A DNA stretch of 53,261 nt from an uncultured Treponema sp. (GTDB lineage Bacteria; Spirochaetota; Spirochaetia; Treponematales; Treponemataceae): assembly GCA_937902125.1 (NCBI GenBank), contig CALDIB010000103.1, positions 1 to 53,261 on the forward strand, read 5' to 3'. A program made the translations under genes and the position numbers. Under the pieces are notes generated by a model, which saw only the letters and a list, made by a program, of their open reading frames with translations, had not been told where the DNA came from and did not search any database. Below are positions 7,736-16,027 of this stretch, in pieces; the stretch's first letter is position 1; each line of letters begins with the position of its first letter.

Positions 7736-8875
7736 ATGAATTCGATTTTTAAGATTAAGACAAAGTGCCCCGGCTCAAGGGCTAGAACAGGAGAGCTTTT
7801 TTTGCCCCACGGAAGCGTCCAAACTCCGGTCTTCATGCCGGTTGGAACCAACGGCGCGGTAAAGGCCATAAGCAAGGACGACTTGGAGGAAATTGGCTTT
7901 GAAATAATTTTGGCAAACACCTACCATTTGTATTTGCGGCCAAAAAGCCCCCTGATTAGGGAGGCGGGCGGCTTGCGCGGCTTTACCGGCTGGAAAAGAA
8001 ATTTTTTGACGGATTCAGGAGGCTTTCAGGTTTTTTCCCTTTCAAAAATCCGAAAAATCATTGACGACGGCGTCCGCTTTCAAAGCACGGTTGACGGCTC
8101 CTGCCATTTGTTCACCCCTGAAAGCGTGGTGAGAACCCAGGCCGACTTTAACAGCGACATTCAAATGCAGCTGGACGTTTGCTCCCCATACGGCGCCGAC
8201 CGCAAGGAAGCCGAAATCGCTTTGGAAAGAACAAGCCGCTGGCTAGACAGGGCGGTGGCGGAATGGAAAAAGCTTGGAGAAGAGGAGGGCTACAAGGGCC
8301 TTTTGTTTCCCATTGTCCAAGGAAATTTCTTTGAGGACTTGCGAAAGCAAAGCGCGGAATATGTTTCAAGCCTTGACCTTCCAGGAATCGCCATTGGCGG
8401 CTTGAGCGTCGGCGAGCCATCCGAAACGTTCGCCCGCTTTTTGCAATGGACGGTTCAGCATTTGCCGGAAGAAAAGCCAAAATATGTCATGGGCATTGGA
8501 ACTCCCGAATACATTTTTGAAGCGGTCTCAAACGGAATCGACATGTTTGACTGCGTTCTTCCCACAAGAAACGCCCGCAACGGAAGCCTTTTTACCCACG
8601 ACGGAATGCTCAGCATAAAGCAAGAAAGGTTCACCAAGGATTTTGGCCCGTTGGATTCTGAATGCGACTGCAAGGTTTGCAAAAATTACAGCCGCGCCTA
8701 CCTTAGGCATTTGTTTAAAAGCCAGGAAATTCTTTTTTGCATGTTGGCAAGCTATCACAACCTTTATTTTTTAAATTCCATGCTCAAAAAAATTCGTAAC
8801 TCAATCGAGTCTGGCGGGTTTGAAGAGTATAAGAAGAATTTTCTAGACAGGTTCAGCCGCAATGAGGTAAAATGA
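7736..8875 (+). CDS. tgt: Queuine tRNA-ribosyltransferase (TGT)
   Basis: Bacterial TGT swaps guanine 34 of GUN-anticodon tRNAs for the queuosine precursor preQ1. The 379-residue protein contains ANTYHLYLRP, the DSGGFQVFSL loop with catalytic Asp at ~93, IGGLSVGE, MGIGTPEYI, and DMFDCVLPTRNARNG with the second active-site Asp. A C-terminal zinc site (CDCKVC, then C and H in the last third) is also visible. Length is typical. It starts 13 bases after the permease stop with a modest GGATGG ribosome-binding site. Nothing appears missing. Confidence 0.97.
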   Translation: MNSIFKIKTKCPGSRARTGELFLPHGSVQTPVFMPVGTNGAVKAISKDDLEEIGFEIILANTYHLYLRPKSPLIREAGGLRGFTGWKRNFLTDSGGFQVFSLSKIRKIIDDGVRFQSTVDGSCHLFTPESVVRTQADFNSDIQMQLDVCSPYGADRKEAEIALERTSRWLDRAVAEWKKLGEEEGYKGLLFPIVQGNFFEDLRKQSAEYVSSLDLPGIAIGGLSVGEPSETFARFLQWTVQHLPEEKPKYVMGIGTPEYIFEAVSNGIDMFDCVLPTRNARNGSLFTHDGMLSIKQERFTKDFGPLDSECDCKVCKNYSRAYLRHLFKSQEILFCMLASYHNLYFLNSMLKKIRNSIESGGFEEYKKNFLDRFSRNEVK

Positions 8876-8879
8876 GGCG

Positions 8880-10478
8880 ATGAGATTTTTTTGTTTTTTG
8901 ACGCTTGTTTTTTTGTTTTTTTCTTTTTCACTTTTTTCCCAAGAAGGGGAGCCGGCAGTTTCGCAAGAGCCGTTGGCGGAGGAAAGCGTCCGGCCAGAAA
9001 GTCAGGACAAGGAAATTGTCGCCGACGGAAAGGATTGGGAAAAGCCTAAAATAGAGCTTGCGGGGGTCAGCGAAGTTCCTCCCGCAAAAAGGCCCAAGGC
9101 GCCTGACGCTGAAAAGGCTAGGGAGGCCGCCAAAAAAGACGACAAGGATTCCGAGCAAAAAACTAGGGATACAATCAAATACGGAATTGAAGGCGAGCTT
9201 TCGGACTTGGTGAAAAAGTTGATTGAAAACGACGACCCCCGCTATTCCAACGAGCTTTACGACTTGTTTCAAGAAACAAAAAGTCCCGCCGTCCGCGAAA
9301 AGATTTTGGAGTATTTCACAAAATTTGAAGACCCTTGTTTGGAAGACTACGCGGTCACTATTTTAAACGACCCCTACGACGAGCGCTCGTCAACTGTGGA
9401 ACAAGCCTTTAAGTATGTGTCCGCCGTCAAGACCAAGGCCGCCATTCCCGCCGTCGTGACCCTTTTGGAAAGCGACAACGAAGGCTACTTTACTCCGGCG
9501 CTGACAGCCCTTGGAGAATTGGGCGGCGAAGAGGAAGCCGAATACTTGGTTCAGTTTCTTGACCGCTCGGATTTGACCACGCCCCAGCGCCAGGCTTTGA
9601 TGAAAGTTTTGGGAAAAATCAAGGCGGAGCAAACTTGGGATTCTCTTGTGGAAATTGCCAAAGACGACGGAGAAAACATTTTTGTCCGCGCCTACGCCGC
9701 CGAAGCTATCGGCGCCATGAAAAGAAGCGGCTCCATTGAAGTTTTGGAAAAAATTTTTGAAGAACAAGACCCAACTTTGCGCTGTTACGCCATAAAGGGC
9801 CTTTCTTACTATGAGGAAAAGGAAGCCAAGGAAACCGTCACCCAAGCCATAAAGGACTCGCAATACAAGGTTCGCCTTGAAGCCATCGACGCCGCCGCCA
9901 AGATGAAAATAAAGGAAGCCGTTCCTTACATAATTCACCGCGCCAAAAGCGACCCCGAGGCTTCCGTAAAGAAAAGGGCCTACGAAAAGTTGGCCGCCTT
10001 TGACGATTCTGAAGCGGACAAATTTTTGGTTGGGCAAATTACCGACAAAAAGGCCAGCGACAATGTGAAAAGGCAGGCGGCCGAGGCCTTGCTAAAATAC
10101 GGAAAGGCCGGCAAAAAGGAAATTGGCGATTGGGCCGAATCTTTGGCGGCTGACAACACAAAGCGGGTCTTTAGGCGGGAAATAGGAAAGCTTTTGGCAA
10201 AGCATCCCGACCCGGCCTTTGCCGGCGCTTGTTCCGCCTTTGTCGCCAGCTCTGACAAGGACACCCGCTCCGTCGGCCTTGACATGTATTCCGCCGGAAA
10301 GTATTACTCTTGCGAAGGCGCCGTCCGCGTCGTGGCCAATGACAAAAAGGGCGACAATTCCAACCGGCAAAAGGCCATGAAAATTTTGGGCATAGAGGAA
10401 GAGGACAAAAAGGAAGCTGAAAAAAAGCCCGAAATTAAAAGCTCCGCCTCAGAAAGCGGGGCTTTAAACGAGCGCTGA
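8880..10478 (+). CDS. Secreted HEAT-repeat protein
   Basis: The first 20 residues form a clear signal peptide (hydrophobic Phe/Leu core ending near SLFSQ). A charged Glu/Lys/Ala linker runs to about residue 100. From ~105 to ~500 the protein is a series of ~30-residue helical pairs, such as IPAVVTLLESDNEGY and LEAIDAAAKMKIKEA, typical of HEAT/PBS-lyase-like repeats. Such solenoids bind other proteins; there is no catalytic motif. The C-terminus is a low-complexity Glu/Lys/Ser tail. It lies four bases after tgt and ends the operon. The exact role is unknown; a periplasmic or surface scaffold is a guess. Confidence 0.85.
   Translation: MRFFCFLTLVFLFFSFSLFSQEGEPAVSQEPLAEESVRPESQDKEIVADGKDWEKPKIELAGVSEVPPAKRPKAPDAEKAREAAKKDDKDSEQKTRDTIKYGIEGELSDLVKKLIENDDPRYSNELYDLFQETKSPAVREKILEYFTKFEDPCLEDYAVTILNDPYDERSSTVEQAFKYVSAVKTKAAIPAVVTLLESDNEGYFTPALTALGELGGEEEAEYLVQFLDRSDLTTPQRQALMKVLGKIKAEQTWDSLVEIAKDDGENIFVRAYAAEAIGAMKRSGSIEVLEKIFEEQDPTLRCYAIKGLSYYEEKEAKETVTQAIKDSQYKVRLEAIDAAAKMKIKEAVPYIIHRAKSDPEASVKKRAYEKLAAFDDSEADKFLVGQITDKKASDNVKRQAAEALLKYGKAGKKEIGDWAESLAADNTKRVFRREIGKLLAKHPDPAFAGACSAFVASSDKDTRSVGLDMYSAGKYYSCEGAVRVVANDKKGDNSNRQKAMKILGIEEEDKKEAEKKPEIKSSASESGALNER
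10438..10465. terminator. Hairpin at the 3' end of the HEAT-repeat gene, possible terminator
   Basis: AAAGCTCCGC pairs with GCGGGGCTTT across an 8-base loop, ending 11 bases before the stop TGA at 10476. It may end the rightward operon, but there is no long T-run after it, so termination is uncertain. Confidence 0.3.
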
Positions 10479-10552
10479 TTCCAAAAGCCAAGAAAATTTT
10501 ATTGCGCCTTTAGGAGCCTTTTTTATAGGCCCTTTCAAAGCGGAGGGCTGTC

Positions 10553-13102
10553 TTATTCGTAAAAGGCCCTGAGTTTCGCGTAAATTTCTCCGGCCGCCTT
10601 TTTTTCTTTTTCGTCCAGCGCGCTTTCGTCGGCCAAAAGTTCAAGGCTTGAAAGGCTTTCCGCGAGCGCCGTGGAAAAGCCCCTGGAAATTTTAAACCAA
10701 TATGAGCCCTTTTGGTCTGAGTAAAGGGCGGCAAAGCCCATCTCCCGGCTTTTTGCCTTGGCTTGGACCGCGCGCATAATCCATTTTAGGTTTTTGCAAA
10801 GGACGGCGGCTCCGCCATTTTCGTTCACATTTATGTTCAGCTTTCTGTTGAATTCTTTTTCGTTTATTGGAGCGAAGCCAAAAAGTTTCGCCGCCTTTAC
10901 AATCGTGAAAAGCTTTTCGCCGTCCATCATTTTAAAGCCGCCGTCAGCCAAAACCCGGCCTCTAAGTCCCGCGGCTCTCGCTTCAAGTTCTTCCATGCTA
11001 TGGCCTTGGACGGCGGCGTCAATTTCCCCCCAAGGAAGAATGACGACTTTCTTTCCCTTGACTTTTTCAATTTGAAAAAGGGATTTTCCAAGGCTCCAAG
11101 AGGCGGCCTTTTGGCTTTCAGTTTTTTCCTTTTTGTCTTTTTTTTCCTTGCGGCCGTCCTGCCATTCGCTTTTGTCTTTCTTGCGGCTTCTGGCTTCGTC
11201 CAGTTTTTTTTCAAGGTCAGGGTCGATTTTGGCCAAAAGTTTTTTTGTCAGGGGAGAGACGCTCATGGCGAACATTCGGCTTGTGCGGACAATTTCTCCG
11301 GCTACAATATACAAGGGGTCTGTCCTGAACAAAGATGAGCCGGGGTGAATTGAAATGTGGCCCGCGGTCAAGGTTCTGAAATTTTCCCGGCCTTCCCGGA
11401 CGGCCACAAACTGAATCATTCCCGAAGCGACGCAGCAAAGGCAGTCGTCGTAATGGCCGCCGCCCAAAATCGGAATTTTTTGGTCGCTTACAATTTGGCA
11501 GAGCTGCTCGTAAATGTTTTGAATCTCGGCCAAAACCTTGTAGTCAAGGTAATTCTTTTTTGCAAAGTCTTCCTTTTCTTCTTCGGTCTTGAATTTTTCG
11601 TAGAGCCTGAAAAGCTTTATGTAGCCCACAAAGTCGCCTTGTATGTCGTTGAAGCGGTGGTGGGCGGCGCGGGCTTCCATTTCCTCTCCCGGCGGAAGGA
11701 CAAAGGGAGAGTGGGTTGACAAGAAGGAGGAAACGATTATGGCTTCCTGCAGAACGTTGGGATAGCGCAAAATCGCTTCGACTATTATGCGGCTGATTCT
11801 TGGCAAAAGGGGGAACCAAACCATCATCTTTCCTATGTCGCTCAATGTTCTGTCTTGGTTCAGGGCCTTGAGCATGAAAAGAGTTTCCATGGCGCCCTTG
11901 ATTCCTTCCAAAGACGGCTTTGAGATAAAGTCGAAATTTTCAAAGTCCTTTATGCCCAGTTCCGCCATGCGCAAGACAACCTCGCTCAAGTCAGTGCGGA
12001 AAATTTCTTCGGTGGTGTATTCTTCCCGGCTTTCAAAATCCCGGCGGGGATAAAGGCGGTAGCAGTTTCCGGGGGCGGTGCGGCCGGCGCGGCCCTTCCT
12101 TTGCAAGCAGCTGGCCTTTGAAATGGGCGTTTCGATTAGGCTTGAGGTGAACGTTCTTGGGCTGTAAAAATTCAGCTTGGCCAAGCCGGAATCTATGACC
12201 GTGGTTATGCCGTCAATGGTGACGGAAGTTTCCGCGATGTTTGTGGTGACGACAACTTTTATCTTTCCCTTGGGCGCCGGAATGAAAATCCGTTCTTGCT
12301 CCTCTTTTGGAAGGCGGCCGTATAAATGTTGGACAAAAAGGCGGCGGGCGTAGTAACTATGCTCCAAGCGCTTGACGCAATCGTGAATGGCTTTTTCGCC
12401 TGGAAGAAAGACCAAAACGCCGCCTTCCTCTCCGTTGTCAATGACGCGGCCTATGGTCTCCTCGATTTTGGAAAGCAGCGCCTCGATTTCAGCCTCGGTT
12501 TTTGTGCTGGGGGGAAGCGCCGGCGGGTCATACAAAACCGTCACTGGAAAAACTGGAGTTTCTATGGTGACGATGGGACAGCCGCCAAAATATTTTGAAA
12601 AGGCCTCTGCGTTCATCGTCGCGGAAGAAACCACAATCTTCAAGTCTTTTCTGACCTCGAGGCAGCGCTTTAAAAGTCCCAGGGTAAAGTCAATGTTCAA
12701 GCTTCGCTCGTGGGCTTCGTCAACCATAATCACCGAATACTTGAGCATCATTGGGTCAAGCTTCATTTCCTGCAAAAGAATGCCGTCGGTCATTATTTTT
12801 ATTTTTGTGCTAAGGTCTGTCTTGTCCTCAAAGCGCATCTTGTATCCCACAAGGCCCGGGTAGCTTGTTCCCAACTGCTTTGAAATGAATTCGCTGACGC
12901 TCAAGGCCGCGATTCTTCTGGGCTGGGTCACGGCTATCACGCCGTTTTGGGAATAGCCCGCTTCGTGAAGAATCACCGGGATTTGAGTTGTCTTTCCGCT
13001 TCCTGTGGGGCTTTGGACCACGATGACTTGGTTTTGCGCCAAGCAGTCCAAAATCTTTTGCTTTTGTTCATAAACTGGAAGTTTTTTGTAGTCTATAGCC
13101 AT
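10553..13102 (-). CDS. DEAH-box ATP-dependent RNA helicase (HrpA-like)
   Basis: An 849-residue superfamily 2 helicase. Motifs in order: Walker A GSGKTT (~36-41), TQPRR (Ia), DEAH (~128-131), SAT (III), TTNIAETSVTIDG (V) and QRKGRAGR (VI). A winged-helix/ratchet region follows, and then a Lys/Glu-rich linker (~655-690) before a distinct C-terminal domain. It resembles HrpA more than HrpB in motif spelling but is much shorter than E. coli HrpA (~1300). HrpA-type helicases act on mRNA or stalled ribosomes; the substrate here is not shown by sequence. The start codon overlaps the 3' end of the upstream CapA-like gene by 10 bases, so the two are coupled. Confidence 0.9.
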   Translation of the reverse strand: MAIDYKKLPVYEQKQKILDCLAQNQVIVVQSPTGSGKTTQIPVILHEAGYSQNGVIAVTQPRRIAALSVSEFISKQLGTSYPGLVGYKMRFEDKTDLSTKIKIMTDGILLQEMKLDPMMLKYSVIMVDEAHERSLNIDFTLGLLKRCLEVRKDLKIVVSSATMNAEAFSKYFGGCPIVTIETPVFPVTVLYDPPALPPSTKTEAEIEALLSKIEETIGRVIDNGEEGGVLVFLPGEKAIHDCVKRLEHSYYARRLFVQHLYGRLPKEEQERIFIPAPKGKIKVVVTTNIAETSVTIDGITTVIDSGLAKLNFYSPRTFTSSLIETPISKASCLQRKGRAGRTAPGNCYRLYPRRDFESREEYTTEEIFRTDLSEVVLRMAELGIKDFENFDFISKPSLEGIKGAMETLFMLKALNQDRTLSDIGKMMVWFPLLPRISRIIVEAILRYPNVLQEAIIVSSFLSTHSPFVLPPGEEMEARAAHHRFNDIQGDFVGYIKLFRLYEKFKTEEEKEDFAKKNYLDYKVLAEIQNIYEQLCQIVSDQKIPILGGGHYDDCLCCVASGMIQFVAVREGRENFRTLTAGHISIHPGSSLFRTDPLYIVAGEIVRTSRMFAMSVSPLTKKLLAKIDPDLEKKLDEARSRKKDKSEWQDGRKEKKDKKEKTESQKAASWSLGKSLFQIEKVKGKKVVILPWGEIDAAVQGHSMEELEARAAGLRGRVLADGGFKMMDGEKLFTIVKAAKLFGFAPINEKEFNRKLNINVNENGGAAVLCKNLKWIMRAVQAKAKSREMGFAALYSDQKGSYWFKISRGFSTALAESLSSLELLADESALDEKEKKAAGEIYAKLRAFYE

Positions 13103-14247
13103 GTCAAAATGTCCTTAATCTTTTTCAGCGCCTCAAGCCGCGCCTTGTAGTAGTCTGAATTTTTCTTTTCGCCTTTTTCCGCCAGCGTCTGAATGAACTT
13201 TTCGTCAAGCCTTTTTATGACAGGACTCCGTTCCCCCTGCGGAGTGTATGCGGTGATGAATGTCGAAGTGAAGTTTAGCGCGTAAAAGCCCTTTTCATCA
13301 AGAGCAAGCTCCATTTGGACAAAGCGGCCATCTCCTGTGTAGTTCCAAATTTCGTTTGGCTCGTCGTAGTTTAAAGCGCGGCGCTGTCCTGAGATTGTGT
13401 TTCCGTTGGCGTAAATTATGGCCTTCCTGATTTTTTTTGTTTCCTTTTCGGCAAAGACTTCCAGGGGCCTGACCACATGGGGATGGTTTGAAACCACGAT
13501 GTCCGCGCCGCTGTCAAGCAGTTCCCGGTAAAAGGCCTTGACTTCCGGCCGGACAGTCAAAACATATTCCTCTTCGCTTGTGTGGACGCTGACCAAAAAC
13601 AAGTCGGGCTTATGGGCTTCTTTCAGCGCGGCGATTTTTTTGACAAAGGCGGCGCGGCCTTTTTTGGTGGGCGGAACGTAGTTTATTTCCGAATAATTTT
13701 TCCAAGTGTTCAAAAGCTCTGTCACAGCTATGAAAAGAATCTTGCTTTCGTTCCAGTAAAATTCGCTTGCGGAAAATTCTCCGTTTTCGGCAATTCCGCT
13801 AAAGAAGACCGGCCGCGCCGTTTTTTGCCGCTCCGTCGCCGTTTTCTTTGCCCAGTCGCTTGTGGCCTTGATTCCTTCCGAGCCTTGGTCGTTGGAATGG
13901 TTGTTGGCCAAAGAAATAAGGTTGAAGCCCGCGTCAAGGGCTGCGGCGGGGTAGGAGCTCTTCATGTTGAAGGTGGGATAGCTTTCAAAGGGCCGGCTTT
14001 CCATTACAGGAGACTCAAGGTTGGCAAAGGAAAAGTCCGCTTCCTCAACTTGCTGGCGAATGTCGTCCCAAATAAGATTGTAGTCTTTTATTGAAAAATT
14101 TTGCGTGTGGGCCATAATGTCCCCCGCAAAAAGCAGGCTTAAATTTTTTTGCCCGGACTTTTTGGCGCTTTGGCATGAGAAAAACAGAAGCGGCAAAATT
14201 AGCGTCGCGGCCTTAAAAAAAAGCGCGTCGCGGCTTTTTTTGAGCAT
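13093..14247 (-). CDS. CapA-like metallophosphatase-fold lipoprotein
   Basis: Belongs to the CapA / poly-gamma-glutamate synthesis family. From Met at 14247 it begins with a basic and hydrophobic leader ending in LLFFSC, a spirochaetal-type lipobox with Cys at residue 25, so it should be a lipoprotein. Family motifs follow: LLFAGDIMAH, NLESPVM, LANNHSNDQG, VSVHTSEEEY and VVSNHPHVVRPLE, which carry the metal-binding His/Asp/Asn set. An in-frame ATG five codons earlier is rejected because the -10 TATAAT lies between them; 14247 sits at the predicted transcript start. Substrate is unknown. The helicase gene follows with a 10-base overlap. Confidence 0.85.
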   Translation of the reverse strand: MLKKSRDALFFKAATLILPLLFFSCQSAKKSGQKNLSLLFAGDIMAHTQNFSIKDYNLIWDDIRQQVEEADFSFANLESPVMESRPFESYPTFNMKSSYPAAALDAGFNLISLANNHSNDQGSEGIKATSDWAKKTATERQKTARPVFFSGIAENGEFSASEFYWNESKILFIAVTELLNTWKNYSEINYVPPTKKGRAAFVKKIAALKEAHKPDLFLVSVHTSEEEYVLTVRPEVKAFYRELLDSGADIVVSNHPHVVRPLEVFAEKETKKIRKAIIYANGNTISGQRRALNYDEPNEIWNYTGDGRFVQMELALDEKGFYALNFTSTFITAYTPQGERSPVIKRLDEKFIQTLAEKGEKKNSDYYKARLEALKKIKDILTWL

Positions 14248-14253
14248 TTTTTC

Positions 14254-14282
14254 ATTATACATTAGATTTCGCTTTTTTGCAA
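14254..14282 (-). promoter_or_regulatory. Promoter of the capA-like/helicase operon, predicted leaderless
   Basis: On the minus strand, -35 TTGCAA (14277-14282), 17-bp spacer and -10 TATAAT (14254-14259). The ATG at 14247 is only six bases beyond the -10 box, so transcription should begin at or next to the start codon. There is no Shine-Dalgarno sequence. Confidence 0.65.
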
Positions 14283-14291
14283 AGATTTTAA

Positions 14292-14423
14292 AGGGAACCT
14301 CGAAAAACTTCCTTTCAGAAAGTTTTTCGAGGTTCCTGCGAGTTGCAAGTCGCTATAATAGCGCGACTTACAACATCGCATTTTCAAAGTTGCCTCTAAA
14401 AACTTCAGTTTTTAGAGGCTCCC
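14292..14423 (-). repeat. Three-hairpin repeat, copy A
   Basis: A ~132-bp element made of three consecutive stem-loops. Outer stem (CCTCGAAAAACTT/AAGTTTTTCGAGG) lies at 14297-14333. A middle stem (GTTG-AAGTCGC/GCGACTT-CAAC) lies between conserved GCGATGTT and AACTCG-type flanks. The other outer stem (CCTCTAAAAACT/AGTTTTTAGAGG) ends the element. It starts AGGGAACC and ends GGCTCCC, giving short terminal inverted repeats. It lies between the capA promoter and the DUF2271-like gene. No coding potential. Confidence 0.8.
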
Positions 14424-14439
14424 ATAAAAAATGTCCGGC

Positions 14440-15057
14440 TTATAGCGTAGCGGTTATTATTCGGACAATTTTTTTTGCGGAATCAAGGCCGGCCGCGTCT
14501 TGATGGATAATTCCGTCGGAGCCGTCAACAGAGCCGCTTCCGGCAAAGCGCAATTCAAGTTCGCCTTTTTTTCCAGCGGAAATTTCCGCCTGATAAACGA
14601 CAGAGGGCTGTCCGTTCACGCCTGAATTCTTTTTTGTCCAAGTTGAATTGTAGTCAAAGCTGGCGTTCACTTCCACTTTAATGACGCAAGACTCGTCGAT
14701 TATTTCCCCGGAAATGACAAGGCCGCCTTTGGGCGTGGCGCTTGTCACCGCGTCAATTTCTTTGTCGTTGGAAGAAGGATTTTCCAGCGCTTTTTTTGAG
14801 TTCCGGCTTGAAGCGTGATACCAAACCGGAAGCGATTCGGGACGGCCTTCCTTGGGACCAAAAAGCCAACTTAATGCCGAAGCTTTTTTTGTAACATAAA
14901 GAGTTTTTATGTAGCGGCCGTTTTGGTCTTCAAGCCAAACCGCAAGCTGCGGCCCTTTCCAGCCTTCGCCAGCGCCAATAGAAATTGTCACATCCCTGGC
15001 GTACAAACTTGCGGCCATCGCCGCGCAAAATGCAAACAATGCGATAAACTTTTTCAT
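14440..15057 (-). CDS. Secreted DUF2271-like protein
   Basis: A 205-residue protein with a clean signal peptide (cleavage near SLYA-RD, residue ~20). The segment LAVWLEDQNGRYIKTLYV (~38-55), followed later by RPESLPVWYHASS (~77-89) and a mostly beta C-terminal half, resembles DUF2271. That family holds periplasmic proteins often found near FMN-binding or PepSY proteins, with unknown function. No such partner is nearby; it stands alone between two copies of the three-hairpin repeat. The ribosome-binding site is GAGGG. The family assignment is from memory of the motif and is moderately certain. Confidence 0.7.
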   Translation of the reverse strand: MKKFIALFAFCAAMAASLYARDVTISIGAGEGWKGPQLAVWLEDQNGRYIKTLYVTKKASALSWLFGPKEGRPESLPVWYHASSRNSKKALENPSSNDKEIDAVTSATPKGGLVISGEIIDESCVIKVEVNASFDYNSTWTKKNSGVNGQPSVVYQAEISAGKKGELELRFAGSGSVDGSDGIIHQDAAGLDSAKKIVRIITATL

Positions 15058-15093
15058 TGGGAACCCTCGCTTTTATAATTTAATTATAGATTT

Positions 15094-15225
15094 AGGGTAT
15101 CTCTAAAAACTCGCCTTCAGCGATTTTTAGAGAACCCGACGAGTTTTAATTCCTGGTAATAGCAGGAATTAAAACATCGCACTTTCAAAGTTACCTCTAA
15201 AAATTGCAATTTTTAGAGGTTCCCT
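15094..15225 (-). repeat. Three-hairpin repeat, copy B
   Basis: 132-bp element in the same orientation as copy A. Stem 3 is CTCTAAAAA-loop-TTTTTAGAG. The middle stem GTTTTAATTCCTG/CAGGAATTAAAAC differs in almost every base from copies A and C yet pairs perfectly. Stem 1 is a perfect 26-bp palindrome (CCTCTAAAAATTG and its complement). The element ends five bases before the stop codon of the DUF4160 gene. Confidence 0.85.
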
Positions 15226-15229
15226 TTAG

Positions 15230-15508
15230 TTAGCAATAAAATTTTAAATAACCAAAGCGTTCATTCCATTTGGCGACAATTTCAAACGCTCGGCTTTCGA
15301 TAATTTCAATCAAGTTATTGAGAACATGATTTGGAATCTTTGAATTATTATTACAAACGATACAATTCAAGGATTTTGTAATCCATATCTTTGTCGAATT
15401 TTTGTCAGGCTTTCCTTTTGAAACATGGACGTGAACAAGTTCCAATGGCTCGCTTTCGTTCGACCAAAAGTAGACAAGATAAGCGCCAATGCTAAAAATT
15501 TGCGGCAT
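15230..15508 (-). CDS. DUF4160 family protein
   Basis: From Met at 15508 the 92-residue product begins MPQIFSIGAYLVYFWSNE and continues with HVHVSKGKP. That is the signature of DUF4160, a small family often found in two-gene modules reminiscent of toxin-antitoxin pairs. An upstream extension of the frame to 15565 is ignored because the family starts with the Met-Pro-x-Ile segment. It overlaps its upstream partner by 17 bases. It is noticeably more AT-rich than the neighbouring fab genes. The molecular function of DUF4160 is not established to my knowledge. Confidence 0.75.
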   Translation of the reverse strand: MPQIFSIGAYLVYFWSNESEPLELVHVHVSKGKPDKNSTKIWITKSLNCIVCNNNSKIPNHVLNNLIEIIESRAFEIVAKWNERFGYLKFYC

Positions 15509-15767
15509 TTTCAAAACCTCCGCCACGAGCGAACTTAAAGAAAAGATGCGCGGCTTTTTCCACAAAATCCTTATAATACTCCATTTCTTTTTCTGTGTAA
15601 CCGTGGTTCTCCCATTTGTAATCAGGAAGAACGCAAACCGCGTCTTTAAATCCGCCTTCTATCGGAGTTTCTATAAAAACTTTTACTTGTTCTCTCCCGT
15701 TGTCTCGAATGATATCTGAGTGAGTTATCTCCGTTTCGTCGGGCAAAGTCATATATGGATATATCAT
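15492..15767 (-). CDS. Small hypothetical protein paired with DUF4160
   Basis: 91 residues from ATG 15767, beginning MIYPYMTLPDETEITHSDI. The protein is acidic, has no signal peptide or membrane segment, and contains KVFIETPIEGGFKDA, then LPDYKWENHGYTEKEME, and ends GGFENAANF. I do not assign a family, although similar small proteins beside DUF4160 are familiar. The 3' end overlaps the DUF4160 gene by 17 bases, so the two are co-translated. A -10 TATAAT lies seven bases before the ATG. The pair is bracketed tightly by inverted copies of the three-hairpin repeat, which suggests it moves or is maintained as a cassette. Confidence 0.7.
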   Translation of the reverse strand: MIYPYMTLPDETEITHSDIIRDNGREQVKVFIETPIEGGFKDAVCVLPDYKWENHGYTEKEMEYYKDFVEKAAHLFFKFARGGGFENAANF

Positions 15768-15774
15768 AATGGTT

Positions 15775-15780
15775 ATTATA
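15775..15780 (-). promoter_or_regulatory. -10 element of the DUF4160 cassette
   Basis: TATAAT on the minus strand, ending seven bases before ATG 15767. The -35 position falls at the edge of repeat copy C and has no good match. The start would be leaderless. Confidence 0.5.
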
Positions 15781-15796
15781 GCGCAAAAATAAATAA

Positions 15797-15929
15797 AGGG
15801 AACCTCTAAAAATTGCAATTTTTAGAGGTAACTCTGAAAATGCGATGTTCTAAGTCGTTGTATTTCAACGACTTAGAACTCGACGGCATCTCGAAAAAAT
15901 TATCTAAAACGAGTTTTTCGAGATGCCCT
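15797..15929 (+). repeat. Three-hairpin repeat, copy C (inverted relative to A and B)
   Basis: 133-bp element. Stem 1 is a perfect 26-bp palindrome at 15803-15828. The middle stem has 14-bp arms around TATTT at 15847-15879 (GTTCTAAGTCGTTG/CAACGACTTAGAAC). Stem 3 has 14-bp arms at 15885-15898 and 15914-15927 (GGCATCTCGAAAAA and its complement). It is flanked on both sides by AAATAA, a possible 6-bp target duplication, although the context is AT-rich. Confidence 0.85.
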
Positions 15930-15936
15930 AAATAAT

Positions 15937-15968
15937 AAAAAAACGTTCGGTTTACCGAACGTTTTTTT
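15937..15968. terminator. Intrinsic terminator of the fab operon, bidirectional
   Basis: A perfect 14-bp stem (AAAAAAACGTTCGG with its complement, loop TTTA) with runs of A on one side and T on the other. It lies about 40 bases beyond the fabZ stop and would end leftward fab transcription; it could also work in the opposite direction. Confidence 0.85.
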
Positions 15969-15996
15969 CACCGTTGTGTTAGGAAATTTTCGTACC

Positions 15997-16027
15997 CGTC
16001 GGACCGCTCTATTGAGCGGATCCGACG
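15997..16027 (-). other. Hairpin enclosing the fabZ stop codon
   Basis: CGTCGGACCGCTC pairs with GAGCGG-A-TCCGACG (one bulged A). The loop TATT contains part of the fabZ stop codon (16009-16011). It is separate from the terminator further downstream. Confidence 0.5.

Noticed and set aside
12387..12863. Plus-strand open frame of 158 codons inside the helicase gene
   Set aside because: Antisense to conserved helicase motifs and without recognisable protein features.
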